DNA of 64,000 nucleotides from the NCBI GenBank assembly GCA_017440465.1, contig JAFSHF010000019.1, forward strand, positions 1 through 64,000, given 5' to 3'. Below, piece by piece: positions 49,779 through 58,104 of the stretch; the first letter of the stretch is position 1; every line of letters starts with the position of its first letter. The stretch comes from Clostridia bacterium (GTDB taxonomy: Bacteria; Bacillota; Clostridia; Oscillospirales; QAKW01). The position numbers were made by a program, and so were the translations under genes. A model generated the notes under the pieces. The model ran no database searches and had not been told where the DNA came from. It saw only the letters and a list, made by a program, of their open reading frames with translations.

Positions 49779-50864
49779 TTATTCACCAAGGTTTGCAAAG
49801 AGATCCAAGAAATTCAGATCGTCGGCCTCTTCCTCGGCCTCTTCGCCGATGGAATCGATAAAGCCCAGCTGCGGCTCTTCGGCGACAACGCCTTTATTGA
49901 CCTTATCGCCGGAGGGGAAGCCGGTGGCGATAACGGTGACGATGATCTCATCGTCCAGATCATTATTGAGCGCAACACCCCAGATGATATTGGCATCGGG
50001 ATGCGCCGCCTGCTCGACCATACGGCTGGCTTCGTCCACTTCGTCCATCCCGATATCGGGGGATGCGGTGATATTGAAGATGACACCGGTGGCACCTTCG
50101 ATGGAGGTTTCCAGCAAGGGGCTGGAGATCGCCATCTCGGCCGCCTTGACGGCTTTATCCTCGCCTGCGGCACGGCCGACACCCATATGGGCGTTGCCTG
50201 CGTCCTTCATAATCTTATGTACGTCGGCAAAGTCGACATTGACCAGACCGGGGATCAAGATCAGATCGGAAATACTCTGAACACCCTGGCGCAGGACATC
50301 GTCGGCGACCTGAAATGCATTGAGCAGAGTGATGCGTTCATTGGTGGCATCCTTCAGTTTTTCATTGGGGATCACGATCAAACTATCCACATGGGCGCGC
50401 AGTTTTTCGATGCCCGCCTCGGCGGTCTTCATCTTCATACGGCCCTCAAAGCCAAAGGGCTTGGTGACGATCGCAACCGTCAGAATTCCCATATCTTTGG
50501 CGATCTCGGCAACCACCGGCGCACTGCCGGTACCGGTGCCGCCGCCCATACCTGCGGCGATAAAGACCATATCGGCACCGCGCAGAGTAGCTTCGATCTC
50601 CTCGCGGCTTTCCAGCGCACTGTTTTCACCCACATTGGGATCGCTGCCTGCGCCCTTTCCTTTGGTCAGTTTTTCGCCGATCTGCAATTTGATGGGTGCG
50701 CTGGAATTATCCAGCACCGGCTTATCGGTATTGATGACGACAAAATCGACGCCTTCCACACCGGCACGGATCATCCGGTTGACTGCATTACAGCCACCGC
50801 CGCCGCAACCGATTACCTTTATATTAACAACACCTTCGTTGCTTTCTGCAAATTCAAAACCCAC
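49779..50864 (-). CDS. ftsZ: Cell division protein FtsZ
   Basis: 361-residue tubulin homologue that forms the Z ring. GTP-binding motif GMGGGTGTGSAPV, N-terminal KVIGCGGGGCNAVNRMI and the T7 loop NVDFADV are intact. The GTG at 50864 is chosen because AGGAGG lies 8 nt upstream; a 69-residue longer reading runs through the leader and is not real. The C-terminal linker is short and acidic and ends DDLNFLDLFANLGE, without the usual (D/E)IPxFLR-type tail that binds FtsA/SepF. Own promoter; the upstream divIB gene has its own terminator. No ftsA nearby. Confidence 0.96.
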   Translation of the reverse strand: MGFEFAESNEGVVNIKVIGCGGGGCNAVNRMIRAGVEGVDFVVINTDKPVLDNSSAPIKLQIGEKLTKGKGAGSDPNVGENSALESREEIEATLRGADMVFIAAGMGGGTGTGSAPVVAEIAKDMGILTVAIVTKPFGFEGRMKMKTAEAGIEKLRAHVDSLIVIPNEKLKDATNERITLLNAFQVADDVLRQGVQSISDLILIPGLVNVDFADVHKIMKDAGNAHMGVGRAAGEDKAVKAAEMAISSPLLETSIEGATGVIFNITASPDIGMDEVDEASRMVEQAAHPDANIIWGVALNNDLDDEIIVTVIATGFPSGDKVNKGVVAEEPQLGFIDSIGEEAEEEADDLNFLDLFANLGE

Positions 50865-50928
50865 TGTTTTTACCTCCTGCTGCTTTTTATCGGAATATAC
50901 TCTTAGATCATAAAATACTCTATTTATT

Positions 50929-50957
50929 ATTTTAATATTATTTAGTGTTAATTGCAA
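50929..50957 (-). promoter_or_regulatory. Sigma-A promoter of ftsZ
   Basis: On the minus strand TTGCAA (50957-50952), 17-bp spacer, TAAAAT (50934-50929). Confidence 0.75.
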
Positions 50958-50991
50958 GTAATTTTTATGATTTTTAAAAAGAATTTGCTGG

Positions 50992-51023
50992 AAAAAGATC
51001 CTCCCGCTTTTTACGGGAGGATC
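50992..51023 (-). terminator. Terminator of the mraZ-divIB cluster
   Basis: Perfect stem GATCCTCCCG (50997-51006) with CGGGAGGATC (51014-51023); five T follow on the minus strand. Confidence 0.88.
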
Positions 51024-51027
51024 GATG

Positions 51028-51987
51028 TTATTTTTTGGGTCTGTAATATACACGGTTGGGATCGGATACATCCACTGTCGCGGTCTGGGCAGTACCGTTG
51101 TCTTTCAAGAGATAGGATGCCAATTCCACCTTGGTCTCGGCTTGATCTAAAGTGCCGAAATCGATCACCACCCGATCGCTGTAGACCACGCGGATATCAT
51201 AGCGGGCGGCAAAATGCACTTGATCTACCTTTGCCCATTGCAACTGCTCATCGCGGCTGATCGCTTCATAAAGCTCTTTCAAAAAACCGGTGTAATCCTG
51301 CTCTTTTTCGCCAAACTGAGCAATCTCGCCCACCTCGGCCTTCTCCGCTTTCAGCGGGGTCAACTGCGGAATCTTTGCCAACCGAGGGTGCGGCTCTTTG
51401 GGCTTTTCTTCCTCTTTTTCTTCCTCTTTTTGCTCTTCTTGCGGTTCTTCCTGCGGTTTTTCCTCTTCCTTGGTCTCTTTCTCATCCTCAGCAGGTTCTT
51501 TAGAGGTAGAGATCTCTACTTTGGGTTCTTCTTTTAAAAGATCCGATTCCTCAGGGAAAGCATCCGCCGATACCTCCAGCACCTCCAGCACCCGATACTC
51601 TTCATTGAGCAACGCCGCGCCGCCGGGAGTACGCACCCAGACGACAGGCTGGTTTTCGATCACCTTGACTACCAACGTATTGGGCAGTTTGCGGTCGATC
51701 TCCACATCTTTGACATAGGGAAATTCCTGCATCTTTTCGATGGTTTTAAACTTATCCAAGCGGAATAGGTTCTGCCCCACCGAAAGTTCGCCCTGCTCCA
51801 ATAATTCCTTGGCGGTATAGCGGGTGTTTCCCTCGACAATGATCTCTTCCGCATTGAAAAAGACCGTCACCGAAAGGATCCCTAACGTCAGCATCATCAA
51901 TATGAAAAGCAAGCCGAAAAAGACGATTTTGATCTTCTTTTTGCGGCGCTTCTTTTTTTGGTAATAGCGGTCCACGCTGTTTGCCAT
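51028..51987 (-). CDS. ftsQ: Cell division protein FtsQ/DivIB
   Basis: 319-residue bitopic division protein. A very basic cytoplasmic tail (YYQKKKRRKKKIK) and one membrane segment (about 21-45) are followed by the POTRA domain (EEIIVEGNTRYTAKELLEQG) and the beta domain (VVKVIENQPVVWVRTPGG). An insertion of about 50 residues made almost only of Glu, Lys and Pro (around 165-205) splits the extracellular part. ATG at 51987 set by GAGGAAG. Last gene of the cluster, 21 bp after murG. Confidence 0.9.
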   Translation of the reverse strand: MANSVDRYYQKKKRRKKKIKIVFFGLLFILMMLTLGILSVTVFFNAEEIIVEGNTRYTAKELLEQGELSVGQNLFRLDKFKTIEKMQEFPYVKDVEIDRKLPNTLVVKVIENQPVVWVRTPGGAALLNEEYRVLEVLEVSADAFPEESDLLKEEPKVEISTSKEPAEDEKETKEEEKPQEEPQEEQKEEEKEEEKPKEPHPRLAKIPQLTPLKAEKAEVGEIAQFGEKEQDYTGFLKELYEAISRDEQLQWAKVDQVHFAARYDIRVVYSDRVVIDFGTLDQAETKVELASYLLKDNGTAQTATVDVSDPNRVYYRPKK

Positions 51988-52008
51988 AATTGACTTCCTC
52001 ACAACTTA

Positions 52009-53121
52009 TTAAGAATGAAGCAATGCGTAAATTTCTTGATAAATTTCTTCCGATGCCTGCGGTAATCCCAATTTCAACGCCCCGCGGGAAAGGGTTTCCC
52101 GCTTGGCGGGATCTTCCTTCAGATCCAAAATCATTTCGTATAATTTTCCTGCTGAAAGATCGGTCTCCTCCAGCAGCAGTGCGCCCTCCCGATCGGAAAG
52201 GGAGCGGGCATTATAATACTGATGGTTATGGGTGACATTGGGGGACGGAATCAACACCGCAGGCTTGCCGAGGGCGGTGATCTCTCCCAAAGTGATCGCC
52301 CCTGCACGGCTGATGACCGCATCGGCGGCCGCTAAATGCAATGCCATATCATAGAGGTAGGGACGTACCTTAATGCGCCCTTCTTCCTCCACATTATATC
52401 CTTTTTCCAGCAAGGCCTTAGGCATCCAAGCCCAAGCCCGCTCGCCGGTGGCGTGGGTATGGTAAAAATCGCCTTTTTTGGCATTCTCAGCAATGAAATC
52501 CACCATCGCCTCGTTGATCTTTTGCGCGCCCAAACTCCCTGCAAAGGAGAGCAGATAAAAGGCATCGGCGGGGATCCCCAACTGTTTGCGGGCATCTTCC
52601 CGCTTGGTATTTAAGACTTCGGTCCGCAAGGGATTGCCCGAAAGGACCATCTTTTTGACCTTACCGAAATATTTTTCGCTGCCGGGGAAGCTGATAAAGA
52701 CGATATCCGCCTTCCGCGCCAGCATCTTGCTGGTGACCCCGGGGTAGGCATTTTGCTCGTGGATGCAGGTGGGGATGCCCATATTCTGCGCCGCCGCCAC
52801 CACCGGACCCGAAACGTATCCGCCGGTACCGATCACCAGATCGGGCTGAAATTCTTTAATGATTTTGCGGCAATCGCTTTTGGCTTTCAAATACAGCCAA
52901 ACGGTTTTGAGATTATCGGGGGAAAGGGAGCGGCGAAAGCCTTGGATACGGATGGCTTTGAAATCAAAGCCCGCCTTTTGCACCAAGGTCTCTTCGATCT
53001 TACCGCGGTTGCCCACAAACAGAATCTGCGCGTCCTTATTCTTTTCCCGAATGACCGATGCAATGGCGATGGCGGGGTTGCAATGCCCCGCGGTACCGCC
53101 GCCTGCTAATAAGACTCTCAT
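52009..53121 (-). CDS. murG: UDP-GlcNAc:undecaprenyl-pyrophosphoryl-MurNAc-pentapeptide transferase
   Basis: 370-residue GT28 glycosyltransferase that makes lipid II on the inner membrane face. The first glycine loop GGGTAGHCNPA, the SFAGSLGAQKIN second loop and the ISRAGAITLGEI nucleotide-sugar site are visible. ATGA overlap with ftsW. In canonical position just before divIB. Confidence 0.96.
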   Translation of the reverse strand: MRVLLAGGGTAGHCNPAIAIASVIREKNKDAQILFVGNRGKIEETLVQKAGFDFKAIRIQGFRRSLSPDNLKTVWLYLKAKSDCRKIIKEFQPDLVIGTGGYVSGPVVAAAQNMGIPTCIHEQNAYPGVTSKMLARKADIVFISFPGSEKYFGKVKKMVLSGNPLRTEVLNTKREDARKQLGIPADAFYLLSFAGSLGAQKINEAMVDFIAENAKKGDFYHTHATGERAWAWMPKALLEKGYNVEEEGRIKVRPYLYDMALHLAAADAVISRAGAITLGEITALGKPAVLIPSPNVTHNHQYYNARSLSDREGALLLEETDLSAGKLYEMILDLKEDPAKRETLSRGALKLGLPQASEEIYQEIYALLHS

Positions 53122-54278
53122 TCTTTCATTCCCTCCAATCTGGAATAGCGGGAGACCGCCAAGACAATGCCCATCTCCACCAACAAAATGACCAGCGCGG
53201 TTCCGCCGTAGCTGAAGAAGGGCAAACTGATTCCTGTGGGCGGGATGGAATTGGTGACCACGCCGATGTTCAAAATCGTTTGGATCGCGACCCGCGAGAC
53301 AATACCGATGACCATCAGCGAGCCGAATTTATCCTTGGCGTGATAGGCAATGACAAAGCCGCGCCAGATCAACAGCACAAACAGGATAATCACCATCAAT
53401 GCGCCGATAAAGCCCAACTCTTCGCAGACAATGGAGAAGATATAGTCGTTTTGCGGCTCGGGGATATAAAGATATTTTTGCCGCGATTGCCCAAGCCCCA
53501 AGCCCAGCAGACCGCCGCTGCCGATGGCGTATAAGGACTGCATCGTCTGGAACCCTGCGCCGGTGGGATCGGCTTCGGGGTTCATCATCGTCTCAATACG
53601 AGTACGCGCGTAGGGGATCAGCCAGGCGAAGCCCGCCAGAGCAGCGATTCCCGCACCGCCGATGCTGAAGAAATACTTGAGGTTGACACCGCCGACAAAC
53701 ATCATCACCGCGCCCACCGCAAAGATCAAGATCGCGCCGGAAATATGGGTTTCGATCGCCACCAAAAAGCAGACCAGAAACAACGCCGCCGCCGGATAGA
53801 TCATACCCACTTTAAATTCTTTCATTCGCTTATAGTTTGCCGCCATATAGGAGGCAAACAGCATAATGACCGCCAACTTTGCCAATTCGCTGGGCTGGAA
53901 GGTCAGACCGCCGAATCCCAGCCAACGCCGCGCACCGCCGCCCACAATACCGATCCCCGGGATCAGCACCAAAATCAGCATCAATACCGAGATACCGAAA
54001 TAGGCAGGGATAAACCGACGGAATACGCTATAGTCAAAGCGCGTGATAAACAGCATCAACGCCACACCGATGATGGCGAAGATCAACTGACGCTTGATAT
54101 AGTGGTAGCTATCGCCCTCCTTATGGAGCGCGCTGACATAGCTGGCAGATGCCACCATCACCAGCCCGAAGCCCAAAAGGCAAAAGACCAAGATCAGAAA
54201 GACCGGATCGATGCCGCCGGCCTCCCCTTTTTTAGCAAACCATTGGATCTTCTTTTTGGTTTTTTTATTGGTTGCCAA
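53118..54278 (-). CDS. ftsW: SEDS peptidoglycan polymerase FtsW/SpoVE
   Basis: 386-residue SEDS-family glycosyltransferase with about ten membrane segments (first at about 25-50, GIDPVFLILVFCLLGFGLVMVASA). Family signature NIGVVTNSIPPTGISLPFFSYGG near the C-terminus is intact. Polymerises lipid II at the septum with the class B PBP encoded upstream. The TTG at 54278 is chosen because GGAGG lies 7 nt before it; the GTG three codons earlier would overlap that site. May serve vegetative division, sporulation, or both. Confidence 0.94.
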   Translation of the reverse strand: MATNKKTKKKIQWFAKKGEAGGIDPVFLILVFCLLGFGLVMVASASYVSALHKEGDSYHYIKRQLIFAIIGVALMLFITRFDYSVFRRFIPAYFGISVLMLILVLIPGIGIVGGGARRWLGFGGLTFQPSELAKLAVIMLFASYMAANYKRMKEFKVGMIYPAAALFLVCFLVAIETHISGAILIFAVGAVMMFVGGVNLKYFFSIGGAGIAALAGFAWLIPYARTRIETMMNPEADPTGAGFQTMQSLYAIGSGGLLGLGLGQSRQKYLYIPEPQNDYIFSIVCEELGFIGALMVIILFVLLIWRGFVIAYHAKDKFGSLMVIGIVSRVAIQTILNIGVVTNSIPPTGISLPFFSYGGTALVILLVEMGIVLAVSRYSRLEGMKE

Positions 54279-54312
54279 AGGGCTCACCTCCGTTGAAAGT
54301 TAAAACACAAGA

Positions 54313-55323
54313 TTAAATTGCAATTCCGTAGTAGACCAAGCCCCAAAGTGCCAGCAGGCAACCGATGGCGCTGATGACGGTGAAGACCGCCACGATCTTA
54401 ATCTCCGACCATTTGCACATCTCAAAATGATGGTGGATGGGGGTCATTTTAAAGATCCGCTTGCCGTGGGTCAGCTTGTAAAAACCGACCTGCAGCACCA
54501 CCGAAAGACCTTCGATGAGGAACATAATACCGCCGATAACAATGAAGTAGGGCAGGTCATATGCCATCGCCATACCGACAATGGCGGCACCCAAAAATAG
54601 GGATCCGGTATCCCCCATAAAGACCTTGGCGGGATGGAAATTATAAATAAGAAATGCCGCCAAGCCACCGGTCAATGCCGCGGCAAAGACGGTAATACCG
54701 GTATTGTTCATCACCTTGGAGAGCATAAAACCGATGAGGATAAAAGAGATGGTATAGGGCAGGGAAACGCTGGTGACCAAGCCATCCAAACCATCGGTCA
54801 GATTGACCGAATTGACAAAGAAGAACACCATCGGGATCATGATCACAAAATAGAAATACCAAAGGGGCAGGCGATAATTGATAAAGGGAATAAAGATAGT
54901 ATCGTCAATAATGCCGTTGACATACAATGCACCCAAAAAGAGCGCGATCGCCGCCATCAGCGGCAGGGTCTTTTGCCAGACCGTCAGCCCTTGGTTGCGT
55001 TTTTTGACCACCTTGATATAATCATCCAAAAAGCCGACCAATCCGCAGATCAGGGTAAAGCCCAGCACCAGCATCAACCGCAGATCCCCCTGCAGAAGTT
55101 CGGTGAACCCGAAAAAGAGGGAGACCGCGATGGTGGGAACGATAAAGATCAACCCGCCGATGGTGGGGGTCCCTTGCTTGGTTTCCTTATGCCAGGAAGG
55201 TCCGATCTCCAAAATGCTTTGGGCGCACTTTAAGCGGCGCAACCAAGGCAGGATCAACGGTGCCAAAAGGACCGCAAGCAAAAAACTTGTGATCAACGCG
55301 GATAAGATCAGCCAATAGTTCAT
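54313..55323 (-). CDS. mraY: Phospho-N-acetylmuramoyl-pentapeptide transferase
   Basis: 336-residue polytopic enzyme (about ten segments) that forms lipid I. Catalytic motifs LDDYIKVVKKRNQGL, NSVNLTDGLDGL and HHHFEM are present. Starts by ATGA overlap with murF. The gap to ftsW is 34 bp; murD, which usually lies between mraY and ftsW, is absent. Confidence 0.96.
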   Translation of the reverse strand: MNYWLILSALITSFLLAVLLAPLILPWLRRLKCAQSILEIGPSWHKETKQGTPTIGGLIFIVPTIAVSLFFGFTELLQGDLRLMLVLGFTLICGLVGFLDDYIKVVKKRNQGLTVWQKTLPLMAAIALFLGALYVNGIIDDTIFIPFINYRLPLWYFYFVIMIPMVFFFVNSVNLTDGLDGLVTSVSLPYTISFILIGFMLSKVMNNTGITVFAAALTGGLAAFLIYNFHPAKVFMGDTGSLFLGAAIVGMAMAYDLPYFIVIGGIMFLIEGLSVVLQVGFYKLTHGKRIFKMTPIHHHFEMCKWSEIKIVAVFTVISAIGCLLALWGLVYYGIAI

Positions 55324-56660
55324 TGATTTTTCATCCTTTCTTTCAAGCTGTTTGCCAACTGCTGAAAATTCATACTGTTGGACGCTTTGAAAAGTACCGT
55401 ATCGCCTGCAGAGACCGCCTGCTCTAACACATCGAGCGCCTCGGCGCGATCCGATACATAATATTTTTCCATTTCATCGGGTAATGCTTTATAGATCTCT
55501 TTGGCGCGGGTGCCGATCGCCACCACCGCATCGAGCTTCAGCTCGCCGCAAAGGGCACCGACCTGCCGATGCCCCTGCAGTTCAAAACTGCCTAACTCCA
55601 GCATATCCCCTAAGACCGCCACCCGCCGACCGCTCTTGGCGGCAAGCACCTTTAAGGCGGCCGCCATGGAATCGGGGGAAGCATTATAACTATCATCGAT
55701 GACGGTGATCTTCCCGACCGTCTCGGTAAACATCCGCCGCCCATCGCCTTCAAAGGCTTCCAAGCCTTGCTTGAGCAACGCGGGATCAATTCCCAAAAGG
55801 TGCCCCACGCCAAAGGCGGCAAGGGCATTCATAATTTGATGGTCGCCCTCCGGCTGTAAGGTGACCGCGATCACACCGTCGGGATAATGCAGATCGAAGG
55901 TGGTTCCGCGGATATTTTCCGCGCGGTAATCGTTATGCTCCGAAAAGCCGAAATACAGGCATTTTTTATCGGGGCGCGCACCATAGAGCAACGGCTCATC
56001 GCCGTTGAGCAGAGCGATGCCGCTCTCCCCCAGCGCATCCACCAATTCCAATTTGGCGCGGGCGATATTGGTGCGGCTTTTCAGCAGTTCCAGATGCGCC
56101 ACACCGATATTGGTGATCACCGCAATATCGGGGCGGACAAACTGCGTCAGATAGGTAATCTGACCCAATCCGCGCATTCCCATCTCTACCACCGCGGCGC
56201 GATCCTGCTCCGATACCGCCAAGGCGGTCAGCGGAACGCCCAATTCATTGTTCATATTCCCTGCGGTGCCCGCTGCTTTGATGGCGGCATTGAGTGCAGA
56301 AAGGATAAAATTCTTGGTGGTGGTCTTGCCCACACTGCCGGTGACACCGATGATCTTGGCATCCAACGCTTCCAAATGGGCTTTGGCGATCATACCCAGC
56401 CCTTCCCGCACGTCCGATACGACAAAACAGGGGTTTCTCAGTTCCTCTTCGGGCGGCTCGGAGACCAAAAAGACAATATTCTCATAGGCTTGGTCCAGCG
56501 CGGGAATAAAGGAATGACCATCCACCCGCTCGCCCTTGATGGCGGCAAAAAGGCAGCCTTTTTGCACCTTGCGGGAATCGGTGACATAGGTATGGACCTC
56601 AAAATCCGGTCCGTTATATATACAATTTAATGCAACTGCAATCGATGAAACACTCAGCAT
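55320..56660 (-). CDS. murF: UDP-MurNAc-tripeptide:D-Ala-D-Ala ligase
   Basis: 446-residue Mur ligase that adds D-Ala-D-Ala. ATP loop TGSVGKTTTKNFI, the N-terminal TDSRKVQKGCLFAAIKGERVDGH and the DSYNASPDSM segment are typical of MurF. Overlaps murE by 7 bp and mraY by ATGA. Confidence 0.95.
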   Translation of the reverse strand: MLSVSSIAVALNCIYNGPDFEVHTYVTDSRKVQKGCLFAAIKGERVDGHSFIPALDQAYENIVFLVSEPPEEELRNPCFVVSDVREGLGMIAKAHLEALDAKIIGVTGSVGKTTTKNFILSALNAAIKAAGTAGNMNNELGVPLTALAVSEQDRAAVVEMGMRGLGQITYLTQFVRPDIAVITNIGVAHLELLKSRTNIARAKLELVDALGESGIALLNGDEPLLYGARPDKKCLYFGFSEHNDYRAENIRGTTFDLHYPDGVIAVTLQPEGDHQIMNALAAFGVGHLLGIDPALLKQGLEAFEGDGRRMFTETVGKITVIDDSYNASPDSMAAALKVLAAKSGRRVAVLGDMLELGSFELQGHRQVGALCGELKLDAVVAIGTRAKEIYKALPDEMEKYYVSDRAEALDVLEQAVSAGDTVLFKASNSMNFQQLANSLKERMKNQ

Positions 56661-58081
56661 TGCTTTAAATATTCCTCTACAATTTCTTTCTCATCAAAAT
56701 GATGCTTTTCCTTGCCGATGATCTGATAATCCTCGTGGCCTTTGCCTGCCAGCAGAATGAGATCATCCTTTTGGGCGTTTTGGATGGCGTAGCCGATGGC
56801 TTCCTTGCGGTTTTCGATCACCGCATAGGGCACATCGCACCCCTCCAAGCCCACTAAAATTTCCTTAATGATCGCCGCGGGATCTTCGGTGCGGGGATTA
56901 TCGGAGGTGACGATCAGAAAATCGCTGTATTTCGCCGCGGCCGCCGCCATTTTGGGGCGTTTGGTGCGGTCGCGGTCGCCGCCGCAACCAAACAATGTGA
57001 CGACTCTGCCCTTGGCGTAGGTGCGGATGGTGGTCAAAATATTCTCCAACGCATCGGGGGTATGGGCATAGTCCAGCATCACATCGAAGGGCAACCCTTC
57101 GGTGATGATCTCGGCGCGGCCTGCCACCTTGGGAATGCAGTTGAGCCCGCGAACCACCTGATCCAAGGTATACCCTGCCGCCAGCAAGACTCCTGCGGCG
57201 CAGAGGGTATTATGGACCGTAAACAAGCCGGGGGTGGAAACTTTGATCTGCGCGGATTTTCCGCAATAATTCAGCTGATAAGCAACCCCCGAAACATCCA
57301 TTTGGATCTTGGTCGCATAAAGATCCGCCTTGCCCTTGGCGGAATAGGCCAGCCCGCCGAAGCGGGATTTAAACTCCATCCCCGCGGCATCGTCGATATT
57401 ATAGACACCCTTGCCCGCCAACGAAAAGAGGCGCGCTTTGGCTTCTTTATAATTCTCCATCGTCTTATGATAATCCAGATGGTCTTGGGTCAGATTGGTA
57501 AAGCCCGCCGCCGCAAAGGGCAGGCTATCGGCGCGGCGTTGGTCCATCGCCTGAGAAGAGACCTCCATCACCACCACTTCGACCCCTGCATCCTTCATCC
57601 GACGCAGCAGGGCAAACAGTTGGTAGGGTTCGGGGGTAGTAAACTCCGCAGGCTCGCTGACGGTGCCGATTTGATTGAGCACTGTCCCGATCAGCCCCGC
57701 TTTGACCCCCATTCCATCCAAAATACTTTTGATGAATTGGGTGGCGGAAGTTTTACCATTCGTACCTGTCACCCCCAAAAAACGCATCGATTTTTCGGGA
57801 TGCCCGAAATAATTGGCGCAGACCTGCTGGAATGCCATGCGGGTATCCTTGACCAAAATTTCAGTCGCGGTATGCTCTGTGGCATATTCCGCCAAGATCA
57901 CCGCCGCGCCTTTTTCGGCGGCGGAAGCGGTGAATCGATGACCGTCGACGGTCTCGCCGCGGATGGCGCAGAAAAGGAAATCCTTTTCCACCTTGCGGGA
58001 ATCAAAGGCGATGCCTGCAATTTCGCGGTCGGTATATACATTTAATGTCTGAATTCCGTTTAAAAGTTCCGATAACAGCAT
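56654..58081 (-). CDS. murE: UDP-MurNAc-L-Ala-D-Glu:meso-DAP ligase
   Basis: 475-residue Mur ligase that adds the third stem-peptide residue. ATP loop TGTNGKTSATQF, SRKVEKDFLFCAIRG, and the specificity motif DNPRTEDP, which marks the meso-diaminopimelate type (lysine enzymes differ here). So this organism likely has meso-DAP peptidoglycan. GGAG precedes the ATG; 23 bp from spoVD. Confidence 0.95.
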   Translation of the reverse strand: MLLSELLNGIQTLNVYTDREIAGIAFDSRKVEKDFLFCAIRGETVDGHRFTASAAEKGAAVILAEYATEHTATEILVKDTRMAFQQVCANYFGHPEKSMRFLGVTGTNGKTSATQFIKSILDGMGVKAGLIGTVLNQIGTVSEPAEFTTPEPYQLFALLRRMKDAGVEVVVMEVSSQAMDQRRADSLPFAAAGFTNLTQDHLDYHKTMENYKEAKARLFSLAGKGVYNIDDAAGMEFKSRFGGLAYSAKGKADLYATKIQMDVSGVAYQLNYCGKSAQIKVSTPGLFTVHNTLCAAGVLLAAGYTLDQVVRGLNCIPKVAGRAEIITEGLPFDVMLDYAHTPDALENILTTIRTYAKGRVVTLFGCGGDRDRTKRPKMAAAAAKYSDFLIVTSDNPRTEDPAAIIKEILVGLEGCDVPYAVIENRKEAIGYAIQNAQKDDLILLAGKGHEDYQIIGKEKHHFDEKEIVEEYLKQC

Positions 58082-58104
58082 TATTCTAAGCTCCTTTCGG
58101 ATGA

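Noticed and set aside
50865-51071. 69-residue N-terminal extension of FtsZ
   Set aside because: It covers the promoter and leader. FtsZ proteins begin shortly before the KVIGCGGGG motif, and AGGAGG marks the GTG at 50864.
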